A DNA stretch of 7,724 nucleotides from Chitinophaga pinensis (GTDB lineage: Bacteria; Bacteroidota; Bacteroidia; SXHM01). Within the stretch, counting starts at the first letter, position 1, and each line of letters starts with the position of its first letter. The stretch spans positions 1 through 7,724 of the forward strand of contig CAMDBK010000139.1 in assembly GCA_945889235.1 (NCBI GenBank). The letters are read 5' to 3'. The notes under the pieces were generated by a model. The model saw only the letters and a program-made list of their open reading frames with translations, was not told the origin of the DNA and ran no database searches. The position numbers were made by a program, and so were the translations under genes. This document shows positions 1 through 6,042 of the stretch, piece by piece.

Positions 1-197
1 CAGAGTTCTCCGTTGTTCGCTTTCATGGCGATAAAGAAAGAGCGCATAATGTTTACAAAGGTTATCAGCCCTTAACAGCTGATGATATTGCAGATGCAAT
101 CTGGTATGCCGCTTCGCGCCCTGCGCATTTTTGTGTAAATGATATGGTGATTACTCCGCTTGCCCAGGCTAACGCGTATGTGGTGAACAAAAAATAA
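1..197 (+). CDS. Short-chain dehydrogenase/reductase, C-terminal fragment (YdfG / serine 3-dehydrogenase-like)
   Basis: This is the 3' end of a gene that begins before the window. The reading frame starts at base 3 and gives 64 codons to a TAA at 195-197. The peptide begins EFSVVRFHGDKERAHNVYKG and continues with LTADDIADAIWYAASRPAHF, then VNDMVITPLAQAN. From memory this matches the C-terminal part of classical SDR oxidoreductases of the YdfG group, which use NAD(P)H or NAD(P)+ on 3-hydroxy acids or serine-like substrates. The conserved points are the (T)EFS.VRF.GD segment after the active site, the 'LTADDIADAI' helix and the 'IND....P..QA' terminus. The Rossmann fold and the catalytic Ser-Tyr-Lys lie outside the window, so activity and substrate cannot be judged. 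The gene converges on the lipoprotein gene at 207-1199. It is probably cytoplasmic. Confidence is high for the family and low for the substrate. Confidence 0.88.
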   Translation, partial: EFSVVRFHGDKERAHNVYKGYQPLTADDIADAIWYAASRPAHFCVNDMVITPLAQANAYVVNKK

Positions 198-212
198 TTC
201 AGCGGATTATTT
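192..212. terminator. Small AT-only inverted repeat between convergent stop codons (possible weak terminator)
   Basis: Bases 192-198 (AAATAAT) and 206-212 (ATTATTT) are perfect reverse complements around a 7-base loop. The repeat contains the stop codons of both convergent genes. On the minus strand the second arm runs into a T tract (bases 194-189), as a terminator would. The stem has no G-C pair and is therefore weak. It could equally be chance in an AT-rich gap. Confidence 0.25.
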
Positions 213-1199
213 AAAAATATCCCACATCACCTTACCGTTGTTTTCTTCCCGGCCTAAGCCCATCAATTCAGCAATGGTGGCACTGAGGTTTACGTGACTG
301 TAGTTGGTAGCCACTGAATCGTTTTGCTTAAAATCTGGACCAATAGAAAGTAAACTTATTTTACGACAACCGTTGCAATCATCGCCATGCGATACAAATC
401 CATTTTGAACTTCATTTAAATGCCTGCCATGATCGTTTGTAATAAAATAGGATGTTTTAACCATATAGAATGGATCGGTTTCAATAAAATTAATCAGTGA
501 CCACACGAGCGAATCGGTATCAATTATTCCATCAATATATCCATACCAATCACCTTTATGTGCTGAATAATCAGGTTCTCTGAAATTGATTAATACCAAT
601 TCGGGATGATGTTGTGAAACAATACTTAACACAGTATCCGTTGTTTGAAAATCATCACGATAACCGCTGTATGCCCCGGCTACACCACAATTAAGTGAAG
701 GCGAAAATTTTCCATGCCAGCTCGAATCCTTGCAGTCGCCTAAAACATATAGTTTATCCTTGCTTGTTATAATCCATGCAGATTCTTTTGGTTTACCACT
801 TTTTGCCAGCCAGAATTGAAAAAGTGAAGGACGGGAAGGAAGTTCTCCGCCTGTATTTTCCAAATCTTCGTAACAACCTGTGGTTATAGCAGCATGTCCC
901 GAAACTGTTACCGTTGCACCATCATTAATAAAATCAGTGCACAATACTCCCTTGGGTAGTAATTGCTGATTTTGGTAAGGAATAAATTGTCGCCCTTGAT
1001 TTCCCCATGTCTCGCTCCAGCGCGGACCGTCAATTACAAATACAAAAACATATTTTGTATCATAATCAGAAGATGAATTTATGGTTGTATCCGGCAATTC
1101 TATGCAAGGATTTTCAGGCTTGGAAAACCAAGGCAGCATCGGGTCAGTTGAACAGGAGTTCAGCAGAAAAATAAAAGCACAGAGAATTATAATTCTCAT
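207..1199 (-). CDS. Alkaline-phosphatase-superfamily lipoprotein (nucleotide pyrophosphatase/phosphodiesterase-like)
   Basis: I start this 330-residue protein at the ATG at 1199, because the frame then opens directly with a lipoprotein signal: MRIIILCAFIFLLNSC, with L13-N-S-C16 as lipobox. Extension to 1226 would add nine polar residues before it and overlap the upstream gene. The mature protein has the metal-site pattern of the alkaline phosphatase superfamily, closest to type I phosphodiesterases: VFVIDG with D57, T98-V-S-G-H as probable nucleophile motif (compare T-F-P-N-H in NPP enzymes), EPDYSAH with D210 and H214, ITNDHG with D256 and H257, and SHGDD with H271. All expected ligands are present, so I infer an active metal-dependent phosphoesterase attached to a membrane facing the periplasm or cell surface. 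The substrate is unknown. It has six cysteines after C16 and C32 (87, 109, 156, 171, 275, 278), including a CxxC, perhaps disulfide-bonded. It lies 10 bases after the M16 protease gene and is probably co-transcribed. Confidence 0.82.
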   Translation of the reverse strand: MRIIILCAFIFLLNSCSTDPMLPWFSKPENPCIELPDTTINSSSDYDTKYVFVFVIDGPRWSETWGNQGRQFIPYQNQQLLPKGVLCTDFINDGATVTVSGHAAITTGCYEDLENTGGELPSRPSLFQFWLAKSGKPKESAWIITSKDKLYVLGDCKDSSWHGKFSPSLNCGVAGAYSGYRDDFQTTDTVLSIVSQHHPELVLINFREPDYSAHKGDWYGYIDGIIDTDSLVWSLINFIETDPFYMVKTSYFITNDHGRHLNEVQNGFVSHGDDCNGCRKISLLSIGPDFKQNDSVATNYSHVNLSATIAELMGLGREENNGKVMWDIFK

Positions 1200-1209
1200 G
1201 TTCTTGTTC

Positions 1210-4131
1210 TCAATATCCGAAGACATCTTCCAGCGTCAGATATTTTACTTCACCGTATTTCTGAAGTGTTGGAATATCTAACTTCTTTTTGTCGCCTAAA
1301 ACCAGAATATTGAAATTCTTATTTTTGAAATATCCATTGTGAAATGCTTTTACTTCTTCCAGTTTCATCGGCTGAACTTTTTCAAAAATATCTTTACGCA
1401 GATCATAATCTAAGCCTAATCTTTTTGCGCGTTCATAACTGAAAAGCACTCCTGATTTGGTAATACGCTCAGTTCTTATTTTCTGAATAACTGCATTTTT
1501 AGCGGCATTAAAAAGGTGTTCCGACTCCGGCATTTCATTCAATAAATCGTTCATGCCTTTCATGGCTTCGGGCAATTTATCGGCTTGTGTTCCTATGTAA
1601 GCCAAAACATAATTTGCTTTTTCTTTTTTGCCCGGACTCCGGAAAGACGCAAACACTGAATATGCCAGCGCTTTGGATTCGCGCATGTCCTGAAAAACAA
1701 CAGAAGACATTCCTCCACCGAAATATTCATTGAACATAGAGGCTTGTGGCATAATGTTTTTATTGTAGTTCTCGCTTTTTGAAAGCATTAAAACTTCCGC
1801 CTGTTGCATATCGTAATTAACAACATACACTTGTGTCTTCTCAACTCCAAGTTCTGCGAATGGAGCTTCAGCAGGAACAGGTTTCAGTGCTTCAGGTGTT
1901 TTATGCAATTTGTTCAGTTGCTCTGCAAGTTTGTCTGAATCCTCTGAGCCATAATATAACACGCGGTGTTCATAAGAAGTAAGTTCTTTAATCAGTTGAA
2001 CAGCATCTTCAGGTTTCAATTCCTGTAATTCCTTCGCAGAAAGAATATTCGTGAAAGGCGATTTGCTTCCATGCACTCCATAGCTATACATCGCGCTCCA
2101 TAGTATCTCATCTTTTGAAAGTTTTGCATCAGCTCGTCTTTTTAAAATATCCGCGCTTAGGTTTGTCAGTGCTTCGGGATTAGGCTGCGCATCGGCAAGC
2201 AACTCCTCAAATAAGGCAAGCCCTTTTTCAAAATTTTCAGTAAGTCCGCTCAGGCTAACCCAAACCTGATCGTCTGAGTTATAAACATCAAAAGAGCAGC
2301 CGAGTTTATACAACTCTTGTTTTACTTCAGCGGGCTTTAGTTTTGAAGTTCCAAGGAAAGGAAGATACTGAATAGCAACCGACAATTTCTTGTTGTTATT
2401 GCTTCCCATGTCAAGAATATAATAGAGATTGAAAGTCTTATTCTCGTCATTCTTTTTGTAAAGTAGCGGAATGTTGTGATTGAGACTTACCGTTTTTATA
2501 TCCTCTTTATAATTCACAAAAACCGGCTCAATATCAGGAATGGTTTGATCCAAAATAGTTTTCACAAATTCACTTTGCGATTCACGGTTTACTTCAACAG
2601 GCGTGATTTGAGGCTTCTCTACTTTTTGCACGTTTTTGTCTTCGCCAGTGCGTTTGTAAACTACTACGTAGTTATTTTTATAGTGTGCATTGGCGAAATC
2701 AATAATTTCTTTTTTCGTGATTTTAGCCAGTTTTTCGGTGCGTGCAATGTAATCCGGCCATGGAACTCCCAATACAAATGATTCAACAAATTTATCTGCA
2801 CGGCTTCTATTACTTTCATACGATTTTAACTCCTGTAATTTCATGTCGTTAATTACTGCTTCCAGCAACCAGTCAGGGAAATCACCTTTTTTAATCAGTT
2901 CTAATTGCGAGAGCAAAAGGTCTTTTGCTTCTTCCAGAGTTTGTCCCTGTTTTACTTCCGCTCCCATAATGTGTGCCGAGTAATCTTTCATAATCATTGG
3001 ATAAGTCCAGCCGTCCAACACTTTTTGTTGTTGATTAAGATTTAAGTCAATCAGGCCTGCTCTTGAATTGTAAAGCAATTTATCAATAACAGTAATCATT
3101 TCAGCATCGTGTGAGCTGAAACCACCAAAGCGAAATCCCAATGCCACCCCTTCTGCATCGGGACCCACCACTTCTTTTACAATCGGTTCTTTAATTTCGT
3201 CCTCAACAGCAACCACAAATTCCTGTTTTGGTTTTTGCTGATACGAACCAAACATGTTTTTTATCCATACAATTGCTGAATCGGGATTGAAATCTCCCGA
3301 CAAACAAATTGCCATATTGTTCGGAATATAATTGTTATTAAAATATTTTTTTATTTCGGTAAGCGATGGATTTTTTAAGTGCTCAATTGTTCCGATGGTA
3401 GTTTGAGTTCCGTAGGTATGTTTCTGGAAAAGCCCTTCCAGCATAGCATCCCACAGTTTACTGTCGTCACTGTCCAATGAAATATTTTTCTCTTCATACA
3501 CGGCTTCCAGTTCAGTATGGAATAAACGCATCACAGGTTTACGGAAACGTTCTGATTCAATTTCCAGCCATTTTTTCATTTGGTTGGAAGGAATATCATT
3601 TACATATACTGTTTGTTCCACCCAGGTGTAGGCGTTCGTTCCTTTTGCCCCGATTGCAGACATCAGTTTGTCGTATTCATTGGCAATAGCAAATTGCGCA
3701 GCAACTCCTGAAACACTGTCGATAATGTGATACAATTTTTTGCGTTGTTCGGTGTCGGTTGTTTTGCGGTAAACTTCAAACAGGCTGTCAATCGCGTTTA
3801 CCAATGGTTCTTCTTTTGTAAAATCTTTTGTCCCGAATTTGTCGGTGCCTTTAAACAGCATGTGCTCTAAGTAATGCGCCAGTCCTGTTGCATCATGCGG
3901 ATCATTTTTACTGCCTGAACCAACAGCAATATATGTTTGAATGCGCGGTGCATCTTTGTAAACCGACATGTAAATTTTCAGTCCGTTGTCAAGCGTGTAA
4001 ATGCGTGTGTTCAGCGGATCGTTTTCTACACTTTCATAGTCTGCAACTTTCTTATTATCGTTGCAGGTACACGAAGAAAAGAGGAGTGATGTGATTACAA
4101 ATAGGGAAGCAAAAATTTTCAATGATTTCAT
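1210..4131 (-). CDS. M16 family (pitrilysin-type) zinc protease, two-domain lipoprotein
   Basis: This 973-residue protein starts at the ATG at 4131. The N-terminus (MKSLKIFASLFVITSLLFSSC) is a signal peptide ending in F-S-S-C21. Phe at -3 is not the commonest lipobox residue but is plausible for Bacteroidota. The first half carries the inverted zinc motif H86-Y-L-E-H90 in GLAHYLEHMLFKGT, and the third ligand is probably E214 in ELEAVYEEKN. NAYTWVEQTVY and the CLSGDFNPD strand are also typical. The second half has a degenerate site (YLPFL at 589-593 where HxxEH would lie) and the conserved Y803-FGGGMSS...R817...ALAY824S segment, which helps bind substrate in this family. The layout is therefore one active and one inactive half, folding as a clam shell. 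It should degrade peptides in the periplasm or at the outer membrane. HxxEH and E214 are about 124 residues apart, longer than the usual 70-80, because of a helical insert near residues 104-155. It lies 34 bases after dnaX. Confidence 0.92.
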   Translation of the reverse strand: MKSLKIFASLFVITSLLFSSCTCNDNKKVADYESVENDPLNTRIYTLDNGLKIYMSVYKDAPRIQTYIAVGSGSKNDPHDATGLAHYLEHMLFKGTDKFGTKDFTKEEPLVNAIDSLFEVYRKTTDTEQRKKLYHIIDSVSGVAAQFAIANEYDKLMSAIGAKGTNAYTWVEQTVYVNDIPSNQMKKWLEIESERFRKPVMRLFHTELEAVYEEKNISLDSDDSKLWDAMLEGLFQKHTYGTQTTIGTIEHLKNPSLTEIKKYFNNNYIPNNMAICLSGDFNPDSAIVWIKNMFGSYQQKPKQEFVVAVEDEIKEPIVKEVVGPDAEGVALGFRFGGFSSHDAEMITVIDKLLYNSRAGLIDLNLNQQQKVLDGWTYPMIMKDYSAHIMGAEVKQGQTLEEAKDLLLSQLELIKKGDFPDWLLEAVINDMKLQELKSYESNRSRADKFVESFVLGVPWPDYIARTEKLAKITKKEIIDFANAHYKNNYVVVYKRTGEDKNVQKVEKPQITPVEVNRESQSEFVKTILDQTIPDIEPVFVNYKEDIKTVSLNHNIPLLYKKNDENKTFNLYYILDMGSNNNKKLSVAIQYLPFLGTSKLKPAEVKQELYKLGCSFDVYNSDDQVWVSLSGLTENFEKGLALFEELLADAQPNPEALTNLSADILKRRADAKLSKDEILWSAMYSYGVHGSKSPFTNILSAKELQELKPEDAVQLIKELTSYEHRVLYYGSEDSDKLAEQLNKLHKTPEALKPVPAEAPFAELGVEKTQVYVVNYDMQQAEVLMLSKSENYNKNIMPQASMFNEYFGGGMSSVVFQDMRESKALAYSVFASFRSPGKKEKANYVLAYIGTQADKLPEAMKGMNDLLNEMPESEHLFNAAKNAVIQKIRTERITKSGVLFSYERAKRLGLDYDLRKDIFEKVQPMKLEEVKAFHNGYFKNKNFNILVLGDKKKLDIPTLQKYGEVKYLTLEDVFGY

Positions 4132-4165
4132 GTTGTTGATTTTTAGTATTTACGATTAAAATTCT

Positions 4166-5914
4166 TCAGTCTATTTCCAGATCTAATTGTTGTTTGAGTT
4201 TATTGATATTTGGATTTTTTTCCGCCATGTGCATAAATTTTTCGCGCTGGGTGTATAATTTTTTTGTATCAACAGCAATATTAATTTTTTGTATCAACTG
4301 TATTCCGTTATTCAATAACTGCTTTCGCATATATTCCAGTAATTCAATTTTTTCAATGTTCAGCGAAGCATCTTCCATTGAATTATCAATATTCAGTTCA
4401 ATCAAAAAATTTTCTTTCAGTGCCGGAATGTTCCTTGTCAGTATAGCGTAAATGCTGGGCTTGGTGTTTTTTTGCAGTGCAGCGTAATTATTCCAAACGG
4501 CAATCATTTCCTCTTCAGTAAAGTTTTTTTGTTCAATTGTTTTATCGGTAATTGAATTTTCATTTTCTGTTTCTTTGATTTCAGATTTTACTGTAGTTGC
4601 AGCATTAATAGAAGTAGTTCCGGAAATAATTTTTTTGTAAACCGTTGGTGAAGACTCTTTAACTTCCTTATAGCTGTCTGAAGGAGTTTCAATAACGAAT
4701 TCAACTTTTTTCTCAACAGTTTCTGTTGCAACAATTTCTTTTTTCTCAGGCTTTAAGGGCGTAGAAACACTGCCCGGGCTGTTAATCAGGTTTTTTTTTT
4801 CAGGTTCGCCTTGTTGCTGGCTTCCTGTCAGTGAGCAGATTTGCATGAGTGCAAGTTCTACCTGCAGCCGCTGGTTCTTACTCGTCTTATAATTAATGTC
4901 GCAGCGGCTTGTTATATTAATTGCGCGCAGCAATATTTCCTGACTGAAACGTTGCGCTTGTTCCATGTATTTGTCTTTAATATTTTGACCTGCTTCTAAT
5001 AATTGAAGCGTTGAAATATCCTTGCACACCAATAAATTTCGCAGGTGCGAACCCAATCCGTTTATAAAATTATGTCCGTCAAAACCGTTGTCTAAAATTT
5101 CATTGAAGATCACCAAAGCTGAAGGAATATCGCTTTCCAAAGCAGCAGATGAAATTCTGAAATAATAATCGTAATCAAGAATATTCAGGTTTTCAATTAC
5201 TGCTTTGTAGGTAAGTTTATTTCCTGCAAAACTTACAATCTGGTCGAACATTGAAAGTGCATCGCGCATAGCACCGTCAGCCTTCTGCGCTATAATATGC
5301 AAAGCATCATGCTCCGCTTCTATGCCTTCGCTTTTTGCAACAAAACCAAGGTAATCCACCATGTCGGTAATCTGTATGCGCTTGAAATCATAAATCTGGC
5401 AGCGCGAAAGAATGGTGGGGATTATTTTGTGTCTTTCCGTTGTAGCAAGAATAAAAATAGCGTGCTTAGGCGGCTCTTCCAGCGTTTTCAGAAAAGCGTT
5501 GAAAGCCGCTGACGACAGCATGTGAACCTCATCAATAATATAAATGCTGTATCTGCCAACCTGCGGTGCAAAGCGCACCTGGTCAACAAGGTTGCGGATA
5601 TCATCAACAGAATTATTGGAAGCCGCATCTAGTTCATGAATATTGAACGAAGCATTTTCGTTAAACGAAACACATGATTCACATTGGTCACAGGCTTCAG
5701 TATTTTCTGTGATGTTAAAGCAGTTAATGGTTTTTGCAAGAATACGTGCACAAGTTGTTTTGCCTACTCCGCGCGGACCGCAGAATAAAAATGCCTGTGC
5801 CAGATGACTATTCTTTATCGCATTTTTAAGCGTAGAGGTAATTGCCTTTTGTCCAACCACTGTGTTAAAAGTGGATGGACGATATTTACGTGCTGATACT
5901 ACAAATTCACTCAT
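4166..5914 (-). CDS. dnaX: DNA polymerase III subunit gamma/tau (clamp-loader ATPase)
   Basis: I choose the ATG at 5914, giving 582 residues beginning MSEFVVSARKYRPSTF, the family's usual start. The alternative seven codons upstream is a TTG. DnaX is the AAA+ motor that opens the sliding clamp and loads it onto primed DNA; tau also tethers the polymerase and helicase. Visible motifs are Walker A GPRGVGKTT (46-54), four zinc-binding cysteines (C65, C75, C78, C81), Walker B IIDEVH (126-131), sensor 1 ATTE (157-160), the arginine finger in S170-R-C172, and sensor 2 GAMRDALS (214-221). Clamp-loader domain III ends near residue 365. A Lys/Glu/Ser/Thr-rich linker (about 370-465) follows, then a tau-specific C-terminal region that is poorly conserved. 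An A10 tract at codons 372-375 may give a truncated gamma form. A TAnnTTTG promoter box lies just upstream, and the M16 protease gene follows after 34 bases. Confidence 0.96.
   Translation of the reverse strand: MSEFVVSARKYRPSTFNTVVGQKAITSTLKNAIKNSHLAQAFLFCGPRGVGKTTCARILAKTINCFNITENTEACDQCESCVSFNENASFNIHELDAASNNSVDDIRNLVDQVRFAPQVGRYSIYIIDEVHMLSSAAFNAFLKTLEEPPKHAIFILATTERHKIIPTILSRCQIYDFKRIQITDMVDYLGFVAKSEGIEAEHDALHIIAQKADGAMRDALSMFDQIVSFAGNKLTYKAVIENLNILDYDYYFRISSAALESDIPSALVIFNEILDNGFDGHNFINGLGSHLRNLLVCKDISTLQLLEAGQNIKDKYMEQAQRFSQEILLRAINITSRCDINYKTSKNQRLQVELALMQICSLTGSQQQGEPEKKNLINSPGSVSTPLKPEKKEIVATETVEKKVEFVIETPSDSYKEVKESSPTVYKKIISGTTSINAATTVKSEIKETENENSITDKTIEQKNFTEEEMIAVWNNYAALQKNTKPSIYAILTRNIPALKENFLIELNIDNSMEDASLNIEKIELLEYMRKQLLNNGIQLIQKINIAVDTKKLYTQREKFMHMAEKNPNINKLKQQLDLEID
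4782..4800 (-). promoter_or_regulatory. Putative dnaX slippage / programmed frameshift site (A10) with stops in both other frames
   Basis: The coding strand reads GAA AAA AAA AAC CTG ATT AAC in the tau frame, so ten A residues occupy 4800-4791. One extra A in the mRNA, or a -1 ribosomal slip on A AAA AAC, gives E-K-K-K-P-D then TAA (4784-4782), a product of about 377 residues. One A fewer, or a +1 shift, gives E-K-K-T then TGA (4788-4786), about 375 residues. Both products would keep domains I-III and lose the tau part, as gamma does. Known parallels are dnaX of Thermus (A9, transcriptional slippage) and E. coli (A AAA AAG, -1 ribosomal frameshift). The tract and stops are seen directly; that slippage occurs is inference. 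Confidence 0.65.
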
Positions 5915-5932
5915 TGTTTCTTTATGGGACGA

Positions 5933-5940
5933 CAAATATA
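5933..5940 (-). promoter_or_regulatory. dnaX promoter -7 box (Bacteroidota type)
   Basis: The minus strand reads TATATTTG here, an exact match to the Bacteroidota TAnnTTTG -7 consensus. A TTTAG lies 20 bases further upstream, roughly where the -33 TTTG element is expected but imperfect. Transcription would begin a few bases downstream and leave a leader of only about 10-15 bases before the ATG at 5914. That also argues against the TTG start at 5935, which would overlap the box. Confidence 0.55.
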
Positions 5941-6012
5941 AAATTTAAAAATACCTGTAACTAAATTTTAAGATTTGTTGTGATTTACGAAATCAGAGCA
6001 TTCTAATTTTCC

Positions 6013-6020
6013 TACTTTAG
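6013..6020 (+). promoter_or_regulatory. Possible lysC -7 box
   Basis: The plus strand reads TACTTTAG, one mismatch from TAnnTTTG, 22 bases before the lysC ATG. I see no clear TTG at -33 with the right spacing. AGGA at 6037-6040 resembles a Shine-Dalgarno sequence but sits only two bases from the ATG, too close to count for much. If this box is used, lysC has a very short leader, with no room for a lysine riboswitch or an attenuator. Confidence 0.35.
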
Positions 6021-6042
6021 CGCCTCAAATTTTTTCAGGAAA

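Noticed and set aside
584..600. Second active zinc site in the M16 protease (protein residues 584-600)
   Set aside because: The second half has YLPFL where HxxEH would be, so it is read as the usual inactive half. The coordinates here are residue numbers of that protein.
1200..1226. Longer N-terminus of the phosphodiesterase-like protein, starting at 1226
   Set aside because: It would put nine polar residues before the hydrophobic signal segment and overlap the M16 protease gene. The ATG at 1199 gives a clean lipoprotein signal.
2476..2781. 101-residue open frame on the plus strand inside the M16 protease gene
   Set aside because: It lies wholly antisense to a well-supported gene, has no recognisable motif and no start signals. 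The same holds for the other short frames opposite dnaX, the M16 gene, lysC and lysA.
4791..4800. The A10 run as a sequencing or assembly indel
   Set aside because: With exactly ten A the frame continues for over 200 further codons into a plausible tau C-terminus of normal total length, while nine or eleven would break it. An error is therefore unlikely, though reads were not available to confirm.
5915..5935. TTG start for dnaX seven codons upstream
   Set aside because: It overlaps the probable -7 promoter box and adds residues not typical of DnaX. The ATG at 5914 gives the usual MSEFVVSARKYRP start.
5915..6042. Lysine riboswitch (L-box) or leader peptide upstream of lysC
   Set aside because: The spacer is 128 bases in total and must also hold the dnaX promoter. 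The likely lysC leader is about 15-20 bases, and I saw no multi-helix junction pattern or Lys-rich short reading frame.
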